Of a stretch of 64,000 nucleotides of DNA, positions 10,889 through 22,792 are shown piece after piece; positions within the stretch are counted from its first letter, which is position 1; each line of letters starts with the position of its first letter. Source of the DNA: Liolophura sinensis. Its lineage: Eukaryota > Mollusca > Polyplacophora > Chitonida > Chitonidae. The notes under the pieces are model-generated. The model worked only from the letters and a program-made list of their open reading frames with translations, did not search any database and was not told the DNA's origin. Where the stretch lies: assembly GCF_032854445.1 (NCBI RefSeq), contig NC_088298.1:246001-310000 (forward strand). The letters run 5' to 3'. A program made the translations under genes and the position numbers.

Positions 10889-13179
10889 TTAACCCGTTGA
10901 ACCCGAGAGGCCGGTTTTGCGGCATGCTTTTATAACGTCTATCCCCGAAAGGCCGGTTTACCAGCATTTGACATAAGCCTATAAATAAACATGAGTTGTG
11001 GCAGAGTTTTAGCCAATCAACTTGCGTTTAACATATAGCTTTTGGCCTCGATGTGTGGCGGAAGTTCTAACAGATGTGTTACCGTAGATAGGCAACACAT
11101 TGAACGTTTTTTGCCGAGTTTGAGCTGATTTTTTTTGCGGATATGAGACGCGCACTTGTTACTGCTGAGCAAGCGCTACAGATGGTGTTGTCCGATAGCG
11201 AAAGTGACCCAAATGAGAGTGATTAGGGACATGAAAGTGATTTTGAATCGGAAAATGACACGGACAGTTGTAGTTACAACAACAACGCTGCGAACAACGA
11301 TTCTTCAGATTCAGACAGTGATGGAATTGGAGGGACAGGTGATGGTGATAGACGTGGTACAGGTAACGCACGTGTGCGTGTGGGACAGGTGAGGCGAAAT
11401 GTTCGAAATTCAGTGAATGACAACCAAATGAAATGGACTAATGTATCAGGTTTTGTGGACAAACAGTTTCAGCCTAATGAACCGACAGGAGTAAAAAACA
11501 TCCGAGATTCTATAAATGCTGACAGCTTGCCAAGTGAGTTTTTGTCTTTGTTCTGGGACGACGTACTGTGGCAACTTCTAGTCGATGAGACAAACAAAGA
11601 GGCAGTCAGACAACAGACAAAAAGACCAAAGCATTATTATGCTCAGAATTTTACCCCTGTCAGTGTAACTGAAATGAAAGCATTTTTTGGTTGCCGTGTT
11701 GCCATGGAGATGCTGATCCATAAAGACCGTTATGAACAATATTGGCGAATGAAGGACAATTTTCTAACTGTGACGCCTGGTTTCTCGCAAGTGTTTCCGC
11801 GGGACAGATTTTTGGCAATTTGGACACTGTTACACTGTGTTGATGAAGAGGATCCAGAGTTAGATAAATCAGACAAAATTTACAAGTCCCGGCCGGTTTT
11901 CAAATATCTTCTTGAACGATTCCAACGTTATTACAAACCTGATAGCAACCTCTCACTTGACGAAGGCATGGTGCCAACAAAGAACGCATTGTCAATAAAA
12001 CAGTATACAAAGAACAACCCGATCAAGTGGGGCATCAAAACATTTCTGGTGTGTGACAGCACAAACGGTTACATTTCCAATGCTGAAGTGTACACAGGTA
12101 GAAGAGATGATTCTGAAAGCATCCCCAACCTCGGCGTTACTGGAAATTTAGTTGTAAGGCTTATAGAACCATTCAGGGATCAAAACTACTGTGTTTATGT
12201 AGATCGTTATTATACCAGTGTAAATCTGTGCCAGTATTTAGTTGAACATATGGGGACACAACTTGTCGGGACTGTTATGACAAACCTTTGATCAAAAGGA
12301 AAAAGACATGAACCGTGGGGATTCGGAAATTGTGTATAACGGAACTGTCGGAGCAATAGTTTGGTGTGACAAAAAGCCAATTTATTTTGTTTCATTCAAA
12401 ATTTATTTCTGAACCTGAAGTACATGTGAACAGGTATGATCGCACAGAACACAAAAAGGTGCTGGTAAAATGCCCCAAAGCAGTTCAAGCCTACAATCAG
12501 TTTATGGGAGGCACCCACAAAAACGAGCAAAGGACCAAACCACATAAAAGTCGACGATATTATAAATGGCCTAGGCGTTTGATGATGAAGTTCTTTATGT
12601 GGGCTGCATATAATGCCTTTGTAATATTAGGTTTTTATCACCCCCATATGTCTCAGGGCCACGGGCAGCTTACATTCCACATGTTCATTGAGAAGCTATG
12701 TCATAATCTAGTTGGCGACTTTCGTAGGTGTCCAACACCACAACCCCGCCAAGACATTGAGAACCGCCTCATTGACTATGGGCAACATGAAGTTCAGAGA
12801 GCCCCTCATGCTACTACAAATAACAGATGTGTGGTTTGTTCTGAAAAGCACACCAGGGCTAAAAATTTTAACCCAGATGCTCCTATAAGGATCTTCCAAA
12901 AAAGAGCAAAACTGTATTTTGGTGTGCCCGATGTAAAGTATTCTTGTGTATAGGGTTACCTTCCAAAACTTGCTTTCATGACTGGCACTCAAAACTCCAA
13001 TACTGGAGATAAAGTAAGTCAAAGCAGTGGGAAACAGTCATTATGTGTTTTATTCAGAATATAAGATATTTTTCATCACTAAACAAACGTAAACAGTGTT
13101 GTTTTTTTATTGTTAGTTAACGGGGAGCTCAGGGTGGGGGGGTCTATGTCGTCATAACGGCCAGGGTTCAAAGGGTTAA
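10889..13179 (+). mobile_element. piggyBac transposon copy 3 with TTAA target duplication
   Basis: TTAA at 10889-10892 and at 13176-13179 flanks a 2,283-bp body. The ends are imperfect inverted repeats: CCCGTTGAACCC at the left, and CCCTTTGAACCC when the right end is read inward, followed by related GGCCGG/GGCCGT blocks. The flanks join to an uninterrupted minisatellite unit (GTG-TTTAA-TGCACTATCC), as in the array copy near 14230. This shows a clean insertion into a TTAA inside a repeat unit. Confidence 0.95.
11143..13015 (+). pseudogene. piggyBac transposase copy 3, inactive
   Basis: Starts at an ATG at 11143 (RRALVTAEQALQMVLSDSES, then an acidic Ser/Asp/Asn-rich N-terminus). A TAG stop follows near 11224, in the same frame as the long segment 11374-12291. 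That segment holds the SLPSEFLSLFWDD, MKAFFGCRVAMEML and MKDNFLTVTPGF blocks, first Asp in SLDEGMVPTKN and second Asp in VYVDRYYTSVNL. Frameshifts occur near 12290, 12400 and 12905. The third-Asp motif reads MGGTHKNEQ instead of MGGVD, so the catalytic Asp is lost. The Cys/His tail (WCARCKVF, CFHDWHSKL) is at about 12905-13015 in another frame. Dead both by frame and by catalytic residue. Confidence 0.9.
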
Positions 13180-14560
13180 TGCACTATCCTGCCTAAGTGA
13201 GGACTGTATACCCATTCTTCCGAACTGTGCTGGGTAAATGGGGACGCTTCTCCATCACAATGTTTAACACACTATCCTGCCTAAGTGGGGACACTATAGA
13301 TCCACATTCTCCTGACCTATGTTGAGTAAATGGGGACACTTCTCCAACACAGTGGTTGATGCACTATCCTGCCTAAGTGGGGACCTTATACACATTCTTC
13401 TGAACTATGCTGGGTAAATGGGGACACTTCTCCAACAGTGTTTAACACGCTATCCTGCCTAAGTGGGGACACTATAGATCCACATTCTCCTGACCTATGT
13501 TGAGTAAATGGGGACACTTCTCCCAACACAGTGGTTGATGCACTATCCTGCCTAAGTGGGGACCTTATACACATTCTTCCGAACTATGCTGGGTAAATGG
13601 GGACACTTCTCCAACACAGGGTTTAACACGCTATCGTGCCTAAGTGGGGACACTGTGCACATTCTTCTGAGCTATGCTTGGTAAATGGGGACACTTCTCC
13701 AACACAGTGGTTGATGCACTATCCTGCCTAAGTGGGGACACTGTGCACATTCTTCCGAACTATGCTGGGTAAAATGGGGACACTTCTCCATCACAATGTT
13801 TAACACACTATCCTGCCTAAGTGGGGACCTTATACACATTCTTCTGACCCATGATGGGTAAATGGGAACAATTCTCCAACAGTGTTTTTTTCACGCACTA
13901 TCCTGCCTAAGTGGCGGCACATTCTTCTTTACCATAATTAGTAAATGAGGACACCTCTCCAGCAGTGTTCAGTGAACTATCCTGCCAAAGTGGCGACGCT
14001 ATACACATTCTTCTGACCTATGATTGGTAAATGGGAACAATTCTCTCACAGTGTTTAATACACTGTCCCGCCTAATTGGGGACACAATAGATACTTGTTC
14101 TTCTAACCTACAATTATTAACTGAGGACACCTCTCCAGCACAGTGTTCACTGAACTATCCTGCCAAAGTGGGGAATCTGTGCACATTTTTCTGACCTATG
14201 CTGGGTAAATGGGGACACTTCTGTAACACAATGTTTAATGCACTATCCAGCCTAAGTGGCCACACTATACACATTCTTCTGACCTATGCTGGGTCAATGG
14301 GAACATATCTCGAGCATAATGTTTAGTGAACCATCCTGCCAAAGCGGGGATGCTACAGACACGCATTCTTCTGACCTACACTTAGTAAATGCAGACAACT
14401 ATCCAAATTAGTGTTTAGCGAGCTATCCTGCCTAAGAAGAGACACTATAGTCACATTTCACACCTATTCTATGCCTAGTGAATGAGCACACTAACTTTGC
14501 ATCAGTTGTAGAGTGACACAGTCTATAGAGACTGGGGGGAGATATCACTGTCTATGTAAA
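13180..14560. repeat. 87-bp minisatellite array, right block
   Basis: Continuation of the array at 9340-10888, about 16 units. The first ones are near-identical to the left block, including a long stretch around 13800-14040 that repeats 10620-10880 almost exactly. The later units (14100-14560) become increasingly divergent, with variants such as CACCTCTCCAGCAG. No gene. Confidence 0.9.
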
Positions 14561-16727
14561 TGGGGACACACAAACATTCGGGGACTAAAGTGTGTCCTCA
14601 GTTTGACTGCAAATATCACTTTTGATGTTTTCAACTATGCAGCATGCTAAATGGTCAAAATGGACCCCACAGGGCCTCTATACTATAGATCTATACAGGA
14701 GGTTGCTGAATTGCCAATAGTTACAAAGTCCCCATTTACCCGGGTTTGAAACATGGTCACCATTTGGCACCAAAGACGTGTGTCTGTGTGTGTTTTCCAG
14801 TTAATGAATGTAAAGGCCATTAGAAATACCCGAAGAATTTCATGAGAAAGCATATGAATGCCAAGCAACTTTTCATGACAAATAAATTTATTGAACATAA
14901 AGTGATATTAAGCCACAATGAGGAGATGGACGACAGAACACAGACATGCCAATAACATCGGCATAATCACATTTCTCCAAATCCATTAATAAAAAAAAAA
15001 CCACCCTACTAAGAATACAGGCAAAACTGTCCACATTCACGCTGGATAACGGTATGTCTTCTAGAGTGATAACAAGGCCTAGATTATACAAGTAACACTA
15101 TACACAAAATACGTGTTAAGTTTAAATTTTAATTGTGTACATATGACAGCTGGATCTACTTTGACACTCATCCTATCCTACAGCCCTTTGAATAAGCTTT
15201 GATAAACATTCCATGATTATCTCCATTGCAATGGATACTGATATCGGCCATATTGTCCTGCACCTCAAATTCTCTGCCTTAAGTATAGAGCTCATCCAGT
15301 AGACACACTTGGTGACAGCCATGGTACCACATTAAAACCTCAGGTGCAACGGCACTGAGCAGAGTGTTTAACATAGTTCCCGCCTGATCCCACTACTTCC
15401 CTCACTCGGCTAATATGGCACGAACACACTTCACACTTCATGTAAGGGCTGTAGCACAAGTACTGAAGCACACAACATGCACCTGTTATCTAGGTCATTG
15501 TCAAAAAGCCTACTGCTCGTTGGAAGTCGGCGGCATGCCGCTTTAAATATATAAAATGTGTACACACGTCTCTATATGACAGCAGTCAAAAACCAGGTCA
15601 CTCTTACACAAGATTTGACTGCACTATGTATGATCGTTATCTCTTTAAGTGGGTCCACAGGTGGTGGACTTTTTACACCTGTGCTTTCAGCTTCTTAGAT
15701 CTTAATATTTAGCCCCCACTGAAGGAATCTACACTGCATGTACGCACTCATTGCGTGATAAAGTTACCACATCCAACAGGCAAACGTTACCTTTGTAAGG
15801 AGTGACGCAGTGTGAACAGACGAAAAAACGGTTTACACGCTGATGGGAACTACTAAGAGATCAGTTTTCGTTACATGGAATAGGGTGTGACCCACTGATG
15901 TTTCCGCCTATCATAGCACATTTTGTCATCGAAAACATCAATATACCCATGTTTTTTGTTCTCTTGACGTTTTCCTACTTACGTATCGGTGTTAAAAAGA
16001 GTAATTGAGCTTCTAAGCTTTAAAATAGATATATTATTATCACAACTTGGCAACACAGATGGCGCCACCATACCCATTCTTTACCGGAACGACCTGGAAT
16101 AGGCTACAAATAAACGCAATACCGCCATTACGCGGCAGAGTAGCACAGAACTTTTACGCCCTCGTGTTTGCAGTTATTTAGTGAAACGCGACCTATCGTC
16201 AGTCTATCTTAAGGTTATTGAACATTCGTGCAAGATGAAATACAGCAACGCTGCGACAAAACTGGTATCGATAAATGGGCAAGGCGTACTACACTGCTGA
16301 AGGAGTGCCCAGCAGTGCACCTCCCTGTAGGTTCCAGTATCAGAGGTCTGCGCCACGATAGAATTGATTGTCGCCAACGTCAAACCAAACTACCTTCAAA
16401 TAGCGTACTAAATGGCACATGTCTAACAACTATCATTCTTTGAATTTCTTGGTTAATCTTTTCTATAATTGTGGGCGAAGTGTTTTATTGATCAGTGTTG
16501 ACTAGTTTCCTTCCAGGTCATTTCTAGTGAGACGGATCGTAAATAGCTAGCTAGATAACCACGCCCACTTGAAACAAACATGGTGGGAGATATGAGGCTG
16601 GACGATATACCCGGCGACTTTTCAGCTAGATATGTGCCATACACGCCCACTCTCGGACAAAAACAGCGCGCCACAGGTATTCGGGCGATAACATTTATCA
16701 ACGGTGCATAGATATTCCTATGGGTAC
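14561..16727. other. Unique non-coding stretch
   Basis: No convincing gene or repeat family seen. Short open frames have no recognisable motif. A small ACACAGATGGCGCCACC motif at about 16050 recurs in related form at 21260, 21320 and 21400, on the other side of the DUF7869 element. Confidence 0.5.
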
Positions 16728-16766
16728 CAATTGAAGGGCCTAGTGCAAGAAGGTGGCTATGTCACA
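16728..16766 (+). repeat. Left terminal inverted repeat of DUF7869 element 1
   Basis: 39 bp, matching the complement of 20775-20813 at 38 positions. It contains the motif GAAGGTGGCTATGTC that recurs in the subterminal regions. Confidence 0.9.
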
Positions 16767-16945
16767 AATGGGCCATTTTGAGAAAAATGGCGAAAACATG
16801 ATTTTTGAGGCGGTCCGACATATTTGGCTGCCGTGGCCTTTGTATCTTTTCTGATGTATTTAGTCTTAATTTGAGATGTTTCCACTCTGATATTTTAAAG
16901 ATGTATGGTAATTTTTCCTCATTGTACTGTTCTGTCAAACTAAGA

Positions 16946-16978
16946 AGGGGGTTAAGTCCATATGGACTTAACCCCTTT
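16946..16978. repeat. Palindromic subterminal repeat, left side of element 1
   Basis: 16948-16975 is a perfect 28-bp palindrome: GGGGTTAAGTCCAT followed by its own complement. Each arm is a version of the motif found in the terminal repeat (GAAGG-GG-TA-GTC), giving two opposed copies back to back. Likely a transposase-binding site pair (inference). Confidence 0.7.
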
Positions 16979-17388
16979 CTTTCATTGACAGGGATGAAAG
17001 GCATATAAAAGTCAACATATATCTTTATTTTTTATTTTGATTCTTAAGTTTTATTCTGAAATGAATACTTTTTCACATGATCAGTGCTAAACAAATGAAC
17101 AATAATAGGCCTACTGGTTATACAGCGACTAGCTTCAAGTAAAGAGTTCAGGAACAACAACTCACAAAAATACTGTTTACATGTTCATGATAAACTCTTG
17201 AAAAATGATCAAAAATAATGCTTTTTCAAATGCCCAAAAATAAACGAAGAATATTTCCAAAACTGCCCATCGGCAGTGCCACTTAAAATGACTAGTGTGA
17301 CTTCACATCAGTAGTGTTATTCACATCAGCAATGCAACATTACCGTAGTATGACAGTAGTGTGATCATTATGTAAAAAAATACTGAAT

Positions 17389-19761
17389 TCAATAAGCATA
17401 ATCATCACTTCCATCATCTCTGTGCACTGCAGCTTCGGCAGCCGATTCACCGTGAGGCAACTGAATATAGAACTCGAGGTATTCCTCTGGGAGAACCCCG
17501 GTGTTCACCACCTTGTCCATGAGGTCTTTGTATTTAGCAGGCTTTATTTTCACGCCTCCTTCTGTGTACCTAGCCTCAACATCCATTTTCAAATCGGCGC
17601 CACGTTTCAATGGCTGTAATTTCATCCAGGACTCTAACTCATTATACGTGCATCGTCCCCATATCTCACCAGGATGATCCACGAGTGACACTGTCCCCTG
17701 TTCTAGATCCATCACTTCACTCTGTCCATATGAAAACCACATTATGGATCTGATTGTTACGTTTTTACCATTTTGGTAGTCCTTCAGGGAAGTCTGCTTC
17801 ATGTTCGCTCTAGAGAATTTCACGTAATCTTTAATAGCTCTCGATTCCATTTGGACAACTTCAAACTGATTTGATGTTCTTGCATTTTTTATAATTTCAA
17901 AGTAATCTGTGGGCACATATGCCATTTCCCCCCTTTTGTATTTTTCAATTACTGCGAAATCTGTCATTGGGCAGGAAAGTGTGGCCTCTTGTCAAAAAGA
18001 AATGATCTATTCTTTTAAATTTTTTTTTACTGACAAGTCGCATAAGGAAACAGAACATGATCTTGTTTTTGTTTTGGCCACCACATCCATCTGAAAAAAG
18101 TACCAGATGGTCAGTTTTAGTAGGATGGGTGTCTAAATAGTGCTCCAAACAAGAGCATACTTCAGATGACCCACGCTTGGCTTGACTTTCTGCCCAAATA
18201 TTCATACATCCTGAATCATCTGCGCCGTTGTGAATACCAAAATTATATGTCCATAACAGTCGCGCATAAAACATGTCACTGTTTTTCAATGTACTAACAG
18301 GTAGATTCTGCTGAAAGTCGAACGTCAAAAAGGTCCAATTCTCCAGCCTTGACTTTCTTCAGCATCGTTTTTAAGAGAGTGTACCCCTTCTCAGCCTTCC
18401 TATGATGAAATTCTAACTGGCGTTTCAGCTCATCTTTTTTCGTTAGGTTTCCATTTTGTTCTGCAACCTTCATTTCATTGCTTAGGCGATCGCACAAGTT
18501 GCATGTGTCAGCGCGGGGCTGACCAAAACTGAGGTTGTGATCTTTTCTTTATTTCACCTTTGGTTTTGCTTTCTCCTTTCGTCGAAGTTTTTCAAATTCC
18601 TCTGGCTCATACCTGTTCAAGTACATTAGCCACATACGTCTCATTCAGGTTTTCATGCAGGTAAAATCTGTTCGGATTGTCCGTCCTGCTATAATGTGAC
18701 TGCCTCCTTGGGAAAGATTTAATGTGGTCATTGATTTGCTGCTTGATATTCTGTTCAATGACAACGTGGTTGTGGTGTTTACCACGCTTATCCTTTGGGG
18801 AAGTCATGCCAGTCCCTGCTTCCTTCTGTATCCGCTCAAACCTTTTTTTCCCAATGCCATAGACCGCAATGAAAGCTTTTCTGCAAACGTTCTGATGCTC
18901 ACCAGAAAGAAGTTTCACGCTGTATTGGAATGAGTTACCCCTGGAATTTTCACGGTCTCCACATCGTGGTCTTTTGCGTTTGACTGGCATGCATTTGATG
19001 CCACCAAAGAGACAACTGTCTTGCAGTTCTTTATTTCCAATCTCCCAAAAGGACTCAAAAATGGCTGATGCGCTTTCCTCAAGTTTTTCAAAACATTTAC
19101 TCCTGCAATCACACGGTTGTCCCATTGAAACTGGAGGAACCACTTTATTTGCTGTCGAAATGTACTCTTTGCCAGTGTCTTTCAGTTCCTTGCGCACATT
19201 CCTGTTCCATTTCTTTGGGTTTCGACGACGCCTCTTGGCTTTAGGTGAGGCCTCATTCTCTAGAGCCTCTTCCTGGTGAATAGGTGGTCCTGTAGCTTGC
19301 GAGGTGTCCTGCTGTGTTGGAGGGTGCGCTTTTTCAGGCTGTGCAACATCATCTTGGCCGTTCTCACCAATATCTTCAGTTTCACTACTATCGTCAGACT
19401 CTGGCTGATAATCAGGATCACGTGACTTCTCCTCGTCTTCAGCACTGGATTCATCAGCTCTTAACTCCTCTGGAGCATCATGCTGATCTGAGATGTCTAC
19501 GGCACGTTCATCTGGATGAAGCCCCAGATTATCAAGTTCATCAAGTGGTGATGCGGAAAGATGTTCCGGCTTCTTCGTTGCATGTAAGACCTGGTCTTCA
19601 TTTTCATCGTCAGACTCGAGCATATTGTCATTATTGCCCGGATCATCTAGCTCTTCATCCATGGTCAAGCTGTCCACATCAAACTCGCCCTTCTCAATCA
19701 TTAAAAATAGTTCTTCGGCTGTAAGAATCTTTTTGGCTGCCATCTGGAAACGAGAACACAA
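17389..19761 (-). pseudogene. DUF7869-type putative transposase, decayed (copy 1)
   Basis: Reads from 19761 (internal ATG at about 19741, MAAKKILTAEELFLMIEKGEF) to 17389. In order: an acidic Ser/Asp/Glu-rich N-terminus of about 150 residues; a basic KAKRRRRNPKKW stretch; a Cys cluster (CDCRSKCFEKL, SCLFGGIKC); CRKAFIAVYGIGKKRFERI; and DHIKSFPRRQSHYSR. Then come FGQPRADTCNLCDRL, TFDFQQNLP, FSDGCGGQNKN and RGHTFLPND. The last three motifs define the DUF7869 core, probably an RNase-H-like fold (inference). Damage: frameshift near 18625, TAA stop near 18557 with lost residues, one frameshift near 18340 and one near 17965. It lies centrally between the terminal inverted repeats, so it is the best candidate for the element's own transposase. 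Confidence 0.82.
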
Positions 19762-20059
19762 TACGAGGCTTACTATAGGCCTACATTTGCCAGGTAACTT
19801 ATAAATGCTCTTCTGTTGTGAAAATCATTTTGGTCGCTCCCCATTTATCCGGGAAAGTGATCATTAAGAAATATACAGGTCTGCTGAAAAAGAATTAAAC
19901 CGGGTCTTCTGGACTTTTGTACTGCATCTGTAGCATTGTATCTCCACTCCGTTAAAAGCGGTGATACATTCGCTGGAAGTCACTTGCGTTTCATCACTGT
20001 GGTGTACTCAAAGGTTGCGCTCTGAGAGTGAAGCTGGATGTATGACATATGTGAAAGAG

Positions 20060-20160
20060 AGGCCAGCACTCGCCAAAGGTTGGTGGTTCTCGCCGGGTGC
20101 TCCGGCTTCCTCCACCCGTAAGCTGGCAAGCCGTAATATAGGTGAAATAATAATATAATG
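20060..20160 (+). mobile_element. SINE fragment (second family)
   Basis: Contains GGTGGTTCTCGCCGGGTGCTCCGGCTTCCTCCACCC and TAATATAGGTGAAATA in two short blocks. This is the 3' body of a SINE related to, but different from, the one at 5165-5437. It is inserted in DUF7869 element 1. Confidence 0.55.
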
Positions 20161-20356
20161 TGAAATATTGGCCTCTATTACCCTATGTAAAAGGAGTCAA
20201 AATTCTGTTCAATCATATGAGCCTAAGCTAAGACGAAACATTTCAGTGTGGGATATACAGTACCACTCATTACATCTATAGAAGACCTGTAGGCTAACCT
20301 GTTTAAGCATAGCGTCTCAATGAACATGTGACTCCTGTACATGATCTGCTAATGCT

Positions 20357-20653
20357 AAAAGGGGGCCAAGTCCTTTAGCCTTCGGTACAGGTGTAGCTGG
20401 CATAAACTTGCCAAAAACAGATGTTACGCCTCATATATTATATCTTGGCAATATCTTCATGCACATTAACAACATATTTCAACTTACCCTTTAGTCGAAA
20501 TTGGCAAAACAGGAGGAAAAGTGAGCCTTCGAAAATGTGGTTCTCACAAGGATGCCATCTTAAAAATATACAGTACAATGCAATATGGTGGTTATGTCCA
20601 TGCAATTTCATGCTAGAAGGTGGTTATGTCCGTGGATGGACATAGCCCCCTTC
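20357..20653. repeat. Subterminal iterated motif, right side of DUF7869 element 1
   Basis: Four variants of the GAAGG-GG-TA-GTCC motif: AAAGGGGGCCAAGTCC at about 20358-20373, TGGTGGTTATGTCCATG at 20586-20602, GAAGGTGGTTATGTCCG at 20616-20632, and on the other strand GAAGGGGGCTATGTCC at 20638-20653. The terminal repeat at 20775-20813 holds a fifth. Iterated subterminal motifs are a usual property of transposase binding regions. Confidence 0.7.
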
Positions 20654-20774
20654 TTTTACTTTTTCCAAGTGAATTTTCTGCATTGTATCCACTTGTATAC
20701 ACCAAAAGGTATTGTCAGATGATGCACAGAGCCCCCTAGTAGTCATATTTCGTACCAACTCATTTTCAACAAAA

Positions 20775-20813
20775 TGTGACTTAGCCACCTTCTTGCACTA
20801 GGCCCTTCAATTG
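20775..20813 (-). repeat. Right terminal inverted repeat of DUF7869 element 1
   Basis: Reverse complement of 16728-16766 with one mismatch. The flanking sequence on its right (TGCGCCTC) does not resemble the left flank (GGGTAC), so any target duplication must lie within CAATTG. Confidence 0.9.
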
Positions 20814-22792
20814 TGCGCCTCTTTTGGCAGACCTATACGTGTTTTCATATGAATACGACTAGATGCAGAAAATACTTGAAAGTAATATCTGTAAAGTTCG
20901 ATCCTTTTCATTTACCAAGCGGTATATTGATGATGGGGCGTTAAATAACCCCCATATTGCCGAAGTTTGCCCATATTTTGATATCGTAAATTATCCTTAT
21001 TTGGATCGCAATAGGCCTATACCAAAGGGTCCTGCATATGGCGTATACATATCTCGCCGTGTAGCATTTGTCTGATCTTGCGTAAATTATGATAATGTTA
21101 ATCTTCGTCACAAGTTGTTAGTTCAAAAACTAGTTTGTCAAGGATACTCCATCAAACGCCTTCATTCTAAGTTTTTCAAATTTTACAATGAGTATAACAC
21201 TCGTTGGCAGGTATGGATAGAGCGTTCAGAATCTCTGGCGATCTACATTATGATCAACCACATAGACGGCGCTGTTATCCTTATGTACATATCTATCACG
21301 TACATGGTATTTAACAACACAGATGGCGCTGCTTGCCGAGTGTAACCGTCTAACTTGTAAACAGCTATTAGGCAGACCAGCATGACATGTGTGACATCAT
21401 AGATGGCGCCGTTTTTAGTATGAGATCCTTACATATTAACTTTGTAGCGGTAACAGTTTTCTACTACATTATCTGCAAAAATGAAGCAACTTGTAGTTTT
21501 AGCGTTTTGATCGCAAATTCCAACTCAAATATACATCGCAGAGCAAAAATAAGATTGGATTCATGACAAGGAGGTTAAACTATATCAGGTAACCGGAAAA
21601 GAATCCTCAGTTTCAATTTCTCCGTGTTTCCGATGACGTCACATCGCATGTAAAACCCAAAGCCTAATTTACATATATGGCACATACATTTTCAGACCAA
21701 AAAAAGTCTCTATGGAACGCTTGCTATATATGCTATATCTCAAATTAATCGAACATTGTTTTAGAAAAAAAAAGTTGTCAAATGTTTTTACTTTGCAGTT
21801 TAAATTTCAGTCCATTCGCTCTAAAACAAATAGTTGTCAAATGTTTTTACTTTGCAGTTTAAATTCAGTCCATTTGCATTGGTTCGAAGTTGAAAATGCC
21901 GTCACTAATGAAAATATTATATATGATCTAAAGCACTCTATCTAAGTTGAAAAATACCATCGATGGTGTGAAATACTGTATTTAAGTTGAAAAATGCCAT
22001 CTATGTTTGAAAATTACATATATAAGTTGTAACCATATTGACTTTTTGGACGTACAACATATATGTGGTATTTTTCTACATATATGTGGTATTTTTCAAC
22101 TTATATCGGCCTAGGTTATAACCCTATCCCTGGCCCTAATAATGGATATAACTTCTCCGCCCCACTTTACAAGGTCACGCTTTCTATTGAAACCTAACCC
22201 TCGGGTTTTCTTCAAGAATGTCGAGCCGCGTTGTCGTATTTTTAACGCGGCTTGCCGTTGTCCTTCAACGCTAGGGGGATATTCAAAATTTTAGTTTTGT
22301 CTCGGCACACAGTAGACATTTGGTTTTTTGCCTAAAAAACCACTAAGATTTTAATGCTTTTTACCCATTTTTTCTCGACTAAGGGTTTTACAGGGTCCTT
22401 TGATCTAACGCCAAAACGCGGCGGATTTGCGACAAGAGGTTGTAACTTTGATGCCGTAGCGTGGTTAGAAGGATTTTGAGCGCACAAACGGCGTTCGGTC
22501 TTTTTCACAGACTACACCTTAAACCATTTAACTTTTCAGGAAAACATTTGCACATTTCAAACCCATTTGTAAACCTAGGGCGGAGATGTGTAAAGTTGGG
22601 ACTTTCGTGACCATTTTACGCACCAGGTTTACACTCCTCCGCACCGATTTTACAAAGTGGATTTTTTTACCTTTTAAACTACGTTTCCACCTCCCACTGT
22701 TACAGTAATGCCTCAATACCACCACCAACAGCCCTCTAAGTCAAATTACTTACAAATTCAACAGTAACCTTTATTTCTCCCTGCTTTTAACT
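20814..22792. other. AT-rich non-coding stretch with short tandem repeats
   Basis: No gene. 21773-21831 and 21832 to about 21885 are two tandem copies of a 59-bp unit beginning AGTTGTCAAATGTTTTTAC. At 22050-22105 ACATATATGTGGTATTTTTC occurs twice in tandem. Short motifs ending AGATGGCGC recur at about 21320 and 21400. Confidence 0.6.

Larger units (their letters stand above)
16728..20813. mobile_element. DNA transposon with 39-bp terminal inverted repeats carrying a DUF7869-type gene
   Basis: The ends 16728-16766 and 20775-20813 are inverted repeats of 39 bp with a single mismatch (GGCTATGTCACA against GGCTAAGTCACA). They begin CAATTGAAGGGCC and contain CTAGTGCAAGAAGGTGGCT. The element is 4,086 bp long with a single decayed minus-strand gene in the middle. 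Because the outermost bases form the palindrome CAATTG, the target duplication cannot be separated from the repeat: AATT (4 bp) or CAATTG (6 bp) would both fit. Related motifs are iterated inside both ends (separate entries). A SINE fragment sits inside at 20060-20160. Confidence 0.88.

Noticed and set aside
9900-14560. CRISPR-like array
   Set aside because: Regular repeats with more variable parts, but the whole 87-bp unit is repetitive, no unique spacers exist and the genome is eukaryotic. It is a minisatellite.
18607-18615. Splice donor (CAG-GTATGAG) at the end of the N-terminal part of DUF7869 copy 1
   Set aside because: Plausible by sequence, but shifting frame at that point gives a continued family-like sequence (MYLNRYEPEEFEKL), so a frameshift explains it better than an intron.
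19314-19724. 136-codon plus-strand frame opposite the DUF7869 N-terminus
   Set aside because: Antisense shadow of the acidic, compositionally biased N-terminus of copy 1; no motif of its own.
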